Shown piece after piece: positions 1 to 10,499 of a stretch of 64,000 nt of DNA. Each line of letters starts with the position of its first letter. The first letter of the stretch is position 1. The notes beneath the pieces were generated by a model that worked only from the letters and a program-made list of their open reading frames with translations, did not search any database and was not told the DNA's origin. The DNA is from Linanthus parryae. Its lineage: Eukaryota; Streptophyta; Magnoliopsida; Ericales; Polemoniaceae. The stretch lies in NCBI GenBank assembly GCA_023055425.1, contig JALGPY010000008.1:22913359-22977358 (forward strand), in the 5' to 3' direction. A program made the translations under genes and the position numbers.

Positions 1-639
1 TAATCATAATTTAAAATCACATATTATAATTATTTATTAAGTGTAAGTAATACAGTATATCCCAAAATTGGAAAATTAACCACCATGGAGTGAGGAGGGA
101 AAGGGGATGTTAGCGGGAAAATGCACCGTAACCATCCCCCACCCGTGCATAAAATTACCCCCTCACAGTTGGACATGAACCGTATTTTTATACGATTTTG
201 CCCCTCCCCCCTCACAGTTCGAGTTGCTAAGAGAGAAAATTTATCACAAAAAAACAAATATCAATGACTACCCCTACCCAGACGCAAAGTCGAGATTAGG
301 GAGTTTAGATACCCTGAAATTTGGTGAAACTGTGCTTCCTCAAACCAAAAGGGGTAGAGAAGTGTCTTTGCATCAAATTTGAGGGGGTGAAAGTGCCTTT
401 TACCCCCTTATAGTTAGTCCACAGTTCACATCACGTTCATCATTCTTCCCAAATTTTATATCAAAATCTCACGTGTCGGTGTGATATTGTCTCGTTTTAT
501 TTTATTTTGTTTGATTTTTATATTTAATATTATAAATATAAATATCAGAATCCACCATATTACAAAACATTGTTCCCTTCACATCACAAGCTTAAAAACT
601 GTTTCCATCATCTCTTCTCAATCTCTCCCTCCCCACATC

Positions 640-705
640 TCTCTCTCTCTCTCTCTCTCCCTGCTAGTATAAACAGAGTGGGAAAGGACTGGCTGAGTTC
701 AGGGT
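640..705 (+). promoter_or_regulatory. Core promoter of the small two-exon gene
   Basis: A pyrimidine (CT) tract at about 640-660 is followed by TATAAA at 668-673, about 100 bases before the start codon at 770. CT tracts next to TATA boxes are common in plant core promoters. Transcription would be expected to start near 700. Inferred from position only. Confidence 0.45.
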
Positions 706-769
706 AAGGGCGATAGCCTTTCGACTAGGAGGAAGTGTAAGGAGGAGGAAGGTCAAGACTAGAGCTTCC

Positions 770-2975
770 ATGGCTTGGTTGCAGAAGATGGTTTTTCCTG
801 TTAAAAGAGCTTGGGACCGCGTTAAGCCTCGCAAAATCATCAACAGTGAGTCTTCTTCTCTTTCTGCCTCTCTGTCTCTGCTTGTAATATGATTGTTCAG
901 GCAAAGAATGAATATTCACAGTGTTTTCACTACAATTGATTGCTAAATTAAGGTTTTTGAGGAAGTGAAACAACTGAAAAACAGAAAAGAAAAAACAACA
1001 TGGTGTCTTCTTAAATGGTTGTTTCCTTCTTATCAGATTTTAGCCAGCAAAAACAGCAAATCAAACATGTTTCGATTAAAAACACCATTGTTGCCAATTG
1101 GTCAAGCATTAAAAAGTCTTTGCATGAGGTCCCGGGTTTGAATCCCGCTAGATTGATACTAGATTAAACATATCTATTTGAAAACATAGTTGCCAAAGAG
1201 TGTGAAGAAGCTGATCAAGAGCATAGTTTTCTACTAGCCTTCTCATGATCCTTTTTTCCCCTGCCTGATGAGTATGTGTGATGATCTTTATTGTCTATTA
1301 GTATTCTTATTATTATGACATTAGAGTGCCAAATGATTTAGAATTATCAGAGAACTAGATATCATTTAACCTAAATTTTAGTCCTGGACCTATACTCTTA
1401 TCCTTGCAACAAGTTTTTTTTTTTTTGGATGAAGAATTAGCATGAGTATGTATGTATGCTGAAAAGCCTATATTCTAACCCATGTCAGGTGATTGAGTGT
1501 TCTACCGCCTGAGCTGCCAACCCACTGATAAAAAAGGGGTAATCGGTTCAAAACCTGGTTAATTTAGTGGAAGGTTGCCTTCCAAATATCTTAAATGGAA
1601 TTGTTCACTACAACACTCAAGGAGAGGGCGGGCAATAATAGTCTATGTAGGCTTAAAAACAAGATTCCCACTAATTCCACTTATAGACAAAAAGGAGAGT
1701 TTGTTGAAGGAGATAGTGCCATCCCAGCCAGAGACCACAAGTTATTGGCACTCCATTTGATTAATCTCTGCACTAAAATCCATTCTATGCCAATATCGCT
1801 TGGTGGCCTCTTTCTTATATTGGCGCTATCAGAAAAGTATTCTAGCATATTCGAAGGGGTACCTTAGTGGCTGGGCTCAAATGGTTGACTGAAGGTTTAT
1901 AATCAGTGGCGGACCCAAAATGGGATAAGAACAGTTAGGGGCACAATTCTATGTAAAATAATGCAAGGGTTTGGGCAAATGCCCAGGAACTTGTGTAGTT
2001 AATGAAAGGATACAACTGCTAAGATATTCAATTTTTTTGGGGTATTTTTAGTAGAAATTTCAAAAACTCGGGTGCCACCCTCTAGTGCTATGCCCCTGGC
2101 TGTAATGCTATATCACTTGATATGTCTGATGAACAAACTACTAGCTCTGTTTCTCCTAAATCTTCGCAGTTGACTTTTTGAGGGTCACTTTGACTGAATC
2201 GGGAGAAGGTGAGGATGTGTAACAAGAACTCAGAGTTAAACTTAGAAACACAAGGGTAAAAAGAAGTACTCGATTCAAAGTTGATTTTCTTCTCCAAAAC
2301 ACCCCCTTTCCCATCCTAATATTACGATTCGAACCTCGTATGACTCAAAATGTTGCTACTGCATTCCAAAATGTTGAACTACATATCCACTAGGCTAAAT
2401 CCACTCAAGAACAACAAGTGGTGAAGGTCACTATCATGCGTTTTAGGATACAACTAGTAGACTCTACCCGTCGCTTAACGCAACTCTAGCAGATTGTTTT
2501 TGAACTCATGGAATATTGACCTTTCATTTCCATCTAATCCAATGGCCCTCAATTAGCCAACACCACTCCTTTGAACAGTGAATCACCATTCTCTATTGGT
2601 ATATAGATACTCTAGCAAGTTCCTAACAAAAGGAAATTTGTTTGTATGCTAACCTATGCATTTTCAACATGTCTATTATTCCCATATGATCAAAACCAGA
2701 AGAAGAGCTACTGAAATGAAACTACTTTAAAGAGATGACTTACACAAGTTCTTCTTCTCTGGCTGTGTTGTTGTTTCTGGACAGGTTCTGGCCTTGTAAA
2801 GCTCCACGACGATATTCAAACCTGCGGATATGAAGACGTACAAGTGATGTGGGAAATGCTGAGAAAAACAGCCTCAGAATCAATAGAGAACCACCCTAAG
2901 CGCAAGCAGCGGCCGCTTTGGAGGGTTTTCCTCAGCCATAGCACCGCCTCATCTGTGTCCAAGCCTCGTGCTTGA
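770..2975 (+). CDS. Small uncharacterised plant protein, two exons (770-845, 2785-2975)
   Basis: The spliced reading frame gives 88 residues. Exon 1 ends at a GTGAGT donor after 25 codons plus one base; exon 2 starts after an acceptor ending ACAG and stops at TGA 2973-2975. The first ATG (770) starts MAWLQKMVFPVKRAW, a basic, amphipathic N-terminus. The most conserved-looking part is GLVKLHDDIQTCGYEDVQVM followed by WEMLRK in exon 2, a pattern I associate with a small plant-specific family without an established function. The C-terminus is basic. There is no signal peptide or clear membrane segment. The 1.9-kb intron carries several SINE-like remnants. I do not recognise a function and assign none. 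Confidence 0.72.
1086..1165 (+). repeat. tRNA-derived SINE-like fragment in intron
   Basis: The stretch holds a box-A-like TGGTCAAGC and, about 35 bases on, a box-B-like GGGTTTGAATCCC, the spacing of a tRNA-derived Pol III promoter. There is no cloverleaf and no clear tail, so a SINE head fragment is preferred over a tRNA gene. Confidence 0.35.
1411..1537 (-). repeat. tRNA-derived SINE-like element, minus strand
   Basis: Read on the minus strand, the element begins with a box-A-like GGCAGCTCAGGCGGTAGA and ends in a run of A (a T run at about 1411-1424 on the plus strand). A tRNA-like head plus a 3' A tail is the layout of a retroposed SINE. Box B is badly eroded. Confidence 0.4.
1904..2100. 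repeat. Possible non-autonomous hAT-like repeat
   Basis: It starts with CAGTGGCGGACCC, a terminal motif seen in many plant dispersed repeats. The other end (near 2085-2100) matches the inverse only poorly and I see no convincing target duplication. Listed as a likely dispersed repeat of uncertain class. Confidence 0.28.
2295..2400 (-). repeat. tRNA-derived SINE-like fragment, minus strand
   Basis: On the minus strand a box-A-like TAGCCTAGTGGATATG is followed about 55 bases later by GAGGTTCGAATCG, a good box B. This is the third tRNA-like remnant inside the intron of the small gene. Confidence 0.42.
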
Positions 2976-3281
2976 CCAATGACTCTCTTCACCACTCTCA
3001 CCAACAATGGCAAAAGTCAACCTGTAAATATACTCGAGTTTTGATATAATTCCACAATCAAAAGTCATACAGATAGAGTGGAGTACTGGAACAGCTCCTT
3101 TCGCGAGCCTAGTTTTTACTCGCACCATGTACTTGGACTAAAGCAGTGTTAATGTGGAACAGTTTTAAGAGAAAGAAAATGAATACTTGCAGTCACCAAA
3201 CTGAACTGAGTTTGATCCAGCAAGCTATACTACCAGGTAATGACAAGAACCCAGATCACATAAGAGAATATGAAATGACAG

Positions 3282-3728
3282 TAAAAATAAGTCCTTGGAG
3301 CTCTTCAGTAACTTAAGTTTTACTGAATTCAGTAATTACGACGAATGATGCATAAATTTTTTGAAGCAAAGACATAAACCTAAGATTGTTCTTTTCCTCG
3401 TGACTTCTATACAGATGGGGATTTGGGTTTCACTACTTTCTCCTTGAGTCTGAGTTCCAAATGTATGGTGAGTTACCAAGTATACCAACCTTGCTGATTA
3501 ACAAGAAAGCAGGTAAAAAGAAGTACTTGGAGCTCTTCAGTAACTTTAACTTTTACTGAATTCAGTAACTACGATGAATGATGCATAAAAAATATGAAGT
3601 AGATACATAAACCCAAGATTCTTCTTTTCAGATGGGAATTTGGGTTGCACTTCTTTCTCCCAAAATCCGATTTCCAAATGGGTGGTGAGTTACCAACCTT
3701 GCTTATTAACAAGAAAGCAGGTAAAAGC
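3282..3728. repeat. Imperfect tandem duplication of about 230 bp between two genes
   Basis: Copy 1 (about 3282-3520) and copy 2 (about 3512-3728) share a run of blocks in the same order: TTGGAGCTCTTCAGTAACTT, TACTGAATTCAGTAA, ATGATGCATAAA, and AACAAGAAAGCAGGTAAAA at the end. Copy 2 is shorter by a few internal deletions. It lies between two tail-to-tail genes (stops at 2975 on plus and 4248 on minus), so it may be 3'-UTR or spacer DNA. No coding potential is convincing. Confidence 0.7.
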
Positions 3729-4247
3729 AGATAAGCCTCAGAAAACAAAACTACAACAGCAGGATAACAAGCAGTTAATTTGAGAAGACCGGTGTTTACA
3801 TTAAGAAGAACAATCTTGTTAAAAAACTTAGTGCTGATACAAAGAAGAAGAAAAAAAATCAAATTCCTAGAATTGAAAATAAATACAAAAACCCTAACAT
3901 GCAAATTTAGCTTCCTATCAGACTACATAAACTATTCCTGCAAAAATGTTACGAGTATTCTTCTAAATGGTCTATAAATTACACAAGTAACAAACCTGCA
4001 GTAAGAAAATCGCTAGTGTTACAACAGCAAAACCACAAACGGGGAGGAGAGATCCTTTTTACTCACTCCCTTTATTGGATGCTGATATGTACCATGTCTG
4101 TAATCCACTTTGATGAAATCGGATTGACATAAGAGCCTAACAGAAACCACCATGCCGAGAAGCCAAAAAGGAGAAGATTAGCATTCACTTTGCACCAGCA
4201 GCAGCTCGCTAATCAACACATCAATACCGAAGTTTGGCATCATTTTT

Positions 4248-5240
4248 TTATTCCCCCTTCTCTTTTGTACATGTTCGCTCAAGCAAAATTGGCCAGTCTG
4301 CACCAAGCTGCTGTGGGTTTATCTCCATTGCAACTTTGAAGTCCCTTAGAGATATCTTAAATAGGGAATTCCCTTCTTGTATACCTTCCATAGGCCTATT
4401 GCTGGATTGCACATGATGATAGCCTGGTTTGAGGCCATTAGGCATCTTCAAGCTAGTTTGGTGCTCTTGTTTAATGTTCTTCCCTGCTTCCTTTGCCCTT
4501 GCTCTCCCTAAATCAGTGCAGGATGTGATTATACCCTTCAAGTATGAATTCAAGCCACTGTTTAAAAGCTTTGCGCAATCCATGGTTGCCCCTTGGAGAC
4601 CTTGTGTTGCAGCAATGTGCTCCATGCACTCCCTCAAAGATGAGATGTCCAACAAATCACCACGATTACTGCTACTTGCTGATGACTTAGATCTGTGGGT
4701 CCCACCGGAACTAGCCGAGGGTAACATAATCCCTAGAGGCGCATGTACTAGACTCCTAACAGAAAAACTGTCATCTTTCTCTGCACGGTGATGCTGCAGT
4801 GGCCTGTAAATATCATGAGAAGCCAAATCTCCTCGTTGAGAAACAACCATGGACCTACTGTGATATCCGGCCTTTATCTTCATTTTTGAACCATCTGAAA
4901 CTCTGTGGTGGTGAGCCGCCGTTGCGACATCACCGGATAACAGTCGAAGAATGTCTCCGTTGGGCAAAGGTGAATTGTTTCCAGCCTGAGCTTGTGGTGG
5001 GGATTTCGCACTACAGGCATTTTTGAGAATTGAACGAATGAGTTGATTATGTAGTGGTATGTTCTCTCTCCCAACAATCCGAAGACAAAGCTTATTGAAC
5101 TCGACCATGCTGAGCTTCGAACTCAAATATCTGTTCAAAACGTGAAAGTACTGGCTTGATCCCTCAGACCCCAGTTTCTTCACTATCTGAGCTTTCAAAT
5201 CAGCAAGATTTACCCGTTGGTGATGATGTTCTGGTTGCAT
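4248..5240 (-). CDS. ADA1: SAGA complex subunit ADA1/TAD1 family (transcriptional coactivator)
   Basis: A 330-residue open frame on the minus strand. Members of this family are architectural subunits of the SAGA histone acetyltransferase coactivator in the nucleus. The N-terminus RVNLADLKAQIVKKLG, the YFHVLNRYLSSKLSMVEFNK block (residues about 8-75) and a second block near residues 198-245 (ECMEHIAATQGLQ, NSYLKGIITSC) fit plant SAGA-Tad1 proteins, and the C-terminus keeps ISLRDFKVAMEINPQQLG. I chose the ATG at 5240 rather than the upstream in-frame ATG at 5447. A T-rich tract ending in TAG lies just 5' of it on the minus strand and looks like an intron acceptor, and the extra upstream residues are hydrophobic and unlike the family. 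The coding part is a single exon. Confidence 0.85.
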   Translation of the reverse strand: MQPEHHHQRVNLADLKAQIVKKLGSEGSSQYFHVLNRYLSSKLSMVEFNKLCLRIVGRENIPLHNQLIRSILKNACSAKSPPQAQAGNNSPLPNGDILRLLSGDVATAAHHHRVSDGSKMKIKAGYHSRSMVVSQRGDLASHDIYRPLQHHRAEKDDSFSVRSLVHAPLGIMLPSASSGGTHRSKSSASSSNRGDLLDISSLRECMEHIAATQGLQGATMDCAKLLNSGLNSYLKGIITSCTDLGRARAKEAGKNIKQEHQTSLKMPNGLKPGYHHVQSSNRPMEGIQEGNSLFKISLRDFKVAMEINPQQLGADWPILLERTCTKEKGE

Positions 5241-6200
5241 TTCTCTACACATGTAATGCATCCACAAAACAACAAGAAAGAGGAAAAAAGCTTGAACCCC
5301 CCAATTGATCACAACTAAATTAGGGTTTTGCTCTTTTTCCAAAATCCCATTTTCCAAACAACTTTTAATCCCTTTCCAAGCAAACTCAAGGATGCTAAAC
5401 TGAAGCACATCTTCATACAACCACTCAAAGGACCAAAAATAAAACAAGATTGAAGGATTGGAGTCTAAAACTATAGATCCAAATGTCCAACTAACTCTCC
5501 CTCCAAAACCACTTGCACAAATTTTGAACTGAAATTGACAAAGATGAGCTTCTAATCAAATTAGGGGCAAAACCCTCCATTGGAAACACAAAACCCAACT
5601 CACAAAACCTATCTAAAACAGCAATCAAACCCCAAATCACATCATACCCACAATCCAAAACCCACAAAACCCCAACCCTGAATTAGCCCTTTAACTGGGT
5701 TTTACTCAATTCCATGATAAACCCAGTTCGATTCAAACCACATACAGAGAATTGAAATGGGTGTAGAGGTGAGATTCAACCTTTTTTCTAAAACGAGAGA
5801 AATTGGGATGTAAAGAGAGTGGATTTGTTCATGACCTGGAGAGGAATTGGAGCTTCGGAGACGACAACGAGAGTTGCAGATTCAGTTCTAGTGAGACTTC
5901 AACGTGGGTATCATCCATGGAGGAGTATGCTCTTCTCATCTCTCTTGAAGTCTCCAGAAATCGCTCTGCATTCAGATGAACCCACTTTCTAATTCCGGTG
6001 ACTATTTCAAGAACAGGGTTTCTAATTTGAGTGAGCCACTTCAGTGAATCAGAGGTTGAAGAAGAAGAAGAAGCTCTCGACTAGTGTCTCTCTCCGATCG
6101 GTCTTCGTCTCTCTCTCTCTCTGGGCTTCTTTTTTTTCGGCTGTGCAGAGATTTTTATTTTATTTTGTTTTGTTTTGTTTTATTTTATTTTAGTTTTTCT
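5241..6200 (-). promoter_or_regulatory. 5'-UTR, 5'-UTR intron and promoter region of the ADA1-like gene
   Basis: A polypyrimidine tract followed by TAG at 5245-5247 (minus strand) suggests a 5'-UTR intron ending four bases before the start codon. Farther up, 6055-6125 is rich in GAA/CT repeats, and 6150-6195 is a simple repeat of TTTTA/TTTTG units. Transcription start and intron donor cannot be fixed by eye. Confidence 0.45.
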
Positions 6201-6660
6201 CTTTTTGTCTAAGCAAATTAGACTTAATCACTAGGTGGAGTCTCACGTGAAAACCTTGATTGGTGAATATACACGCGCGAGTTTTGGTGTCAAGTGTGAG
6301 CGAGTGGGGGTTGATGCGCGTAGGCGAAGGTGGTGTTTGGTGTTTTTAGTTGGGATTGTTTTTGGAAATAAGTGAGGGTTTTGGACTCTAAAACACACTG
6401 GATGGAAATGGGAGGGGAGGAGAAAATGAAATTTACTTCTCTCCTTCTTGGAATTAAGCAGAAAGAAGGGCTTTCTGAAAAACACAATTACGAAGAAATT
6501 GGGAAAAAACTTTCTCTCACTTTCTTGGTGTGAACTAACCATAGACTTTTTTGCTATTAGTTTGACTTCTATTTGAGGAACTAAACAAAAAATAATAACC
6601 TAATTAAACTAATAAAAACATATTATATTAAAAAACATTAAAATTCAAAAAAAAAAAAAA
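6201..6660. other. Intergenic stretch, no gene recognised
   Basis: Open frames of up to about 99 residues exist on the minus strand but are low-complexity and carry no recognisable motif. The right part becomes A/T-rich with a poly-A run near 6645-6660. It may include the left end of the Mutator-like element, but no terminal repeat could be matched. Confidence 0.4.
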
Positions 6661-6833
6661 CACTTTTCCTCTCTCCATCGGGATTATACCCGAGACTCAC
6701 CCCCCACTTCTTCTCTTTTATTCTTTTTCTCTTCACCTTCCTCCTCACACCAGACGGGTTCACGGCGACTCCTCCTCTTCCATCTTTTCCGGCGCTCTCA
6801 CCACCAAGCACCCTCTCTCACTCTCTCGCTCTC

Positions 6834-9164
6834 ATGGCTTCCCCGCCCTCACCTACCGAAGTTTTGAACGGCGTACTTGGAGATATCGGGAACCAAGTAA
6901 CCCTCTCCCCGTCATCTTCTCCAGCGCCGGCCCCGTCCTCTTCTCCGGCGCCGGCTGTAGAGGCCGCGGCCGCGGCTCTTCCGGCACCGGTTCCTCCCAC
7001 TGCACCGGCCAATGTGGCCCAAGAGGTGAGTTTCTTTCACCTCTTCAAGTATTCTTCATCAAACTCATGTTCTAGGGTTATGACTAATTAGTCATAACTC
7101 TATGACTCTATGACTAGTTATGACTAATTTTCTGAGTACTTATTGATAATTGACTACTTATTGGTTTATTTGACAGGATTTGATCTCCTTGGACCAACTT
7201 GGTCGTTTACCCGCTGCCGCAAATCGAGCCGAATTAAGGAGGTATAAGTTGACGTTTCGTTCGCGGAAGAGGTCATGGATAGTGTTTACAAGGCTTACCA
7301 GACGGGAAGACGTTAGGACTTTAGTGCGACAGCGGCTCCCTAACTTGGCATGGCTTTTGAACTATCGATATGACCAAGTGTTCTCGAAGACGCTCCCCGA
7401 CTTACTTATCCATCGTCGGATTAACACTAACCCTCATGACCGAGAAATATGGTTCAACTTTGGGACCTTCCCGCTACGGTTCTCCCTGCAAGAGTTTGTT
7501 CTCTGTAGTGGACTTAACGTGTTTAAGTCTCATGACGATGAGCAGCTCGACGAGCGGATGGCAGATTATACCCTTGTTCAGACCTTGTTTGGCCCCGATT
7601 TCACGAGTGTGTACGGGAAAGTGAATGCAACTATACTGGAGAATTATCTGGAAGGCATCGACAGCGAACACCCGTACTCCGAAGATCCTGATAAGCAGAT
7701 GGACTCGGCTACGTTGGAAAGATTTGTGAAGATCTTAGTTGCTGCAATAATTGGTAGGTTATGGCACAACACCGGCGGTCATGATATGATGCCCGCCGCA
7801 GTGATACAGAAGTGCAATGACTTTGAGTTCTGTAACGCCTACGATTGGGGTACGGAATGCTTTGAAAAATTACTCGGCGGGATGAAACATTGCGACTTTA
7901 CCAAACCAACTTACTCGCTCACCGCCTTCCCTTTCGTTGCTGCGGTAATTGTGTTAGTTATGCATTTTTTATTGTTAGTTATATCTATAAATGTTATATG
8001 CTTACTGCCATTCGTCTCTCCGCGCAGGCTTGGGCCTACGAAGCAATCCCACAGATGGTACCCCTCTTGGCTAGCAGGGACGAAGGGGTACTTCCCAGAG
8101 TGGCGGCGTACTATCCTCTACCGGTCAGGGCTGATGATGAATCAGTGAAAAGGCTTGTGGCGTCAATCACATATGTTCGCCCGACACTTCACCCCACTCC
8201 TGCGGAGGAGCAGAGTTGGTACTGGCTTCAGTACTTGGCTCATATGGAAGCTAATCCGTATCTTCCCTTGTTTCCGGACCTGACAAGTAAGTTGGGTGGC
8301 CGATGCGTTGTCTACTCCGGTGCAGCTATTCAAATGCAACCGTTTCAGATGTCGGGGACTAAGACGACGAGGAATTTGGGTGCGAGTAAGAAAACAAGTG
8401 AAAAGCAGGGAAAAAAGCAAACTCAGAAAAAGAGTAAGCAAACAAGTGAAACGCCACCGCCAAATGAAGGGGAGGCCGATGTGCCAAGGCCGGCGACAAC
8501 CAAGGAAAAAAAGCAAACTCATAAAAAGAGTCAGCAAACAAGTGAAACGCCATTGCCAAGCCCACCTGCTGCAGCTCCACATGATGTCATGACTGAAGAG
8601 CGCCTTAGGGAGGATTTTTATCGAATGATTAACGCACCCCTGTCCTCACCCAGTGGGGAAGTAGGTGCCGAGCAAAGGTCGAAGAAGCGTCAGGATCGCG
8701 AAAGGGAGACTGATGAAGTGTCTGAGGAAACTGAGGAGGCACAACCAAGAAAGAGAGCCCGGACTGAGGAAATGGTAGATGGGATGGATCTTATTATCAG
8801 TATGCTGACTTCGATGAAGTCCCAAATGACAAGAATGGATTTGGGTATGACAACGATGAAATCCCGAATGACAAACATGGAGATGGCTTTTCAGAGAATG
8901 AATAACGAGCAGAAGGTGAATATCGATGCGTGTATGAGGAAGCTGGATGAGGTGACGGCGATGCTAGATGGGTTGACGGAGAGGCTAGATGGGTTGACAG
9001 ACAAAACCAGTGCTGCTAGACAGATGGGCACACATGATTCTAACGATGCTAGCGATTCACCATTGGTCCAAACTGTCGATGAAGAAGGGGCACAACCCGT
9101 TGGTCAGACTTCACCATTAGTCTCACATGCCGAGGAACAACGTGAAAAATTGCCTAATGCCTAG
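6834..9164 (+). CDS. DUF1985-domain protein, N-terminal part of MULE Ulp1 protease gene (exons 6834-7025, 7177-7944, 8028-9164)
   Basis: Three exons join in frame: 64, 256 and 378 codons before TAG 9162-9164. Exon 1 is Pro/Ala/Ser-rich. Exon 2 is a DUF1985 domain (WFNFGTFPLRFSLQEFVLCS, then VKILVAAIIGRLW), the domain usually found in front of transposon-derived Ulp1 cysteine proteases in plants. Exon 3 continues with a globular part up to about 8340, then a Lys-rich tail with two near-copies of KKQTQKKSKQTSETP, an acidic/basic stretch, and Met-rich heptads (8770-9000) that could form a coiled coil. The TAG sits inside a reading frame that continues without interruption into the next exon, so I read it as a premature stop. 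The native role in the element is unknown. Confidence 0.75.
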
Positions 9165-10418
9165 GCACAACCTGTTAGTGAATGTTCCGATCTACCAGTT
9201 GCACCGATCAGTGTTTCATTTCCTGATGAACCAAGCATCGACCAGTGCTGGTGGCATGCCTACTTCACTCGGGTCCCTAAGAGCACTGTCGAGCCCCCTA
9301 ACGCCACCGACGCAGAAAAGGCCAGACGGCTTGCTATTTTTAGCCAGTAAGAGATCAATATTTTACAATTTTCCTTTTATTTAGCTCTTATTAGTATCGT
9401 ATCATTTGTGTAATTTAACTTCATTTTTGTTTACAGAAAGGTATTGGTTAACATCACTGGTGGCGACAAGATAACGTTCTCACACGCGTACGAGTATTCA
9501 CGCGATGAGTGGATGACAGACTCGGTAAGTTTTTATTTAACTTGCATTTTTTTGTAATTTGTCGACAAGTTTCTAAGTTGTAAATGCTTGCAGACGATGA
9601 TGTGCATGACGGCCATTCTGACGGCTGAAGAGAAGAAACATGATCGGAAAATTTGTTATGCACCAATAAATATTTTCGGAGTATATGATCAAGAGTTACC
9701 ATTTTACCTAAACGAAGACTATCTTCCTGCTTCTATATCTGAGCTCTCCATGGTAATCATATTCTAATAAATTCATATTTTAGTTCGTATTGTAATCATA
9801 TTCTAATAACTTCATATTTTATGTTGCTTTTCAGATTGCACTCCCAATAGGCATCCGGGATCATCACTACTATCTGCTTGTGGTGAGCTTAGAACACAAG
9901 GGTGTTTTTCGTATTTGACTCATCCGATGAGTATATGGAGAGGCGGGTGGAACATAAAGTGAAGTTAATTCACGATAGCCTTTGAGCCCATTATAAATTC
10001 GCTTACAAGGAGGACATGATGACATGGAAACCAAAATATGTGTGGTCCGAGATTCCGCACCAGAATAACGGGTTTGTGAACTACACTTAATTTTAGTTGC
10101 AATTCATTTTTTTACATTATTTTCTTATCTATTTGTGAATTATTTTTGTTGTAGGCATGACTGTGGATTCTATGTGTGTTTCTTCATGAAGCACCTCAGA
10201 ACACTCGTTCCGAACTTCTCTGTGAAATACGAAGTGAACGGGTGGTACCTCAGAATCTGGGTGGCACACTTTATTGGGACTCACGAGTTAAACTCGTGCT
10301 TGGATGCTGTCTCCAAAGAGGTAGACACATACAAAAAAATGCTAAAGCTCAAGATAGGCTGTTAAGTATTTATCACGATGTTCCCTGCATCAAGGAAGTA
10401 GGGCCCTCCATGTCACAG
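9165..10418 (+). pseudogene. Ulp1-type C48 cysteine protease domain, broken
   Basis: Continuing the DUF1985 frame, the exons are about 9165-9352, 9437-9525, 9594-9751, 9836-10070 and 10155-10418, with GT-AG junctions. C48 peptidases cut SUMO from proteins with a His-Asp-Cys triad. Here the His region reads RDHHYYLLVVSL, the Asp region VFDSSDEY, and the Cys region HDCGFYVCFFM. The frame is damaged: a one-base loss lies near 9905 between the His and Asp motifs, a TGA follows the Asp region near 9985, and another shift lies near 10340. The triad residues themselves are still readable. The gene cannot make an intact protease unless these breaks are assembly errors. Confidence 0.7.
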
Positions 10419-10499
10419 GTACTATTGGCGGTGAATCATTGCTTTCTCTAATTTTGTGATGTTATATTTTCGACTGTACAAATTTTCTTAATTCTTCAG

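Noticed and set aside
3569..3904. 111-residue minus-strand open frame
   Set aside because: Falls across the tandem duplication and reads as random hydrophobic sequence in AT-rich DNA.
6243..6542. 99-residue minus-strand open frame between the ADA1-like gene and the MULE
   Set aside because: Low-complexity, Ser/Phe/Lys-rich translation with no domain and no splice or promoter support.
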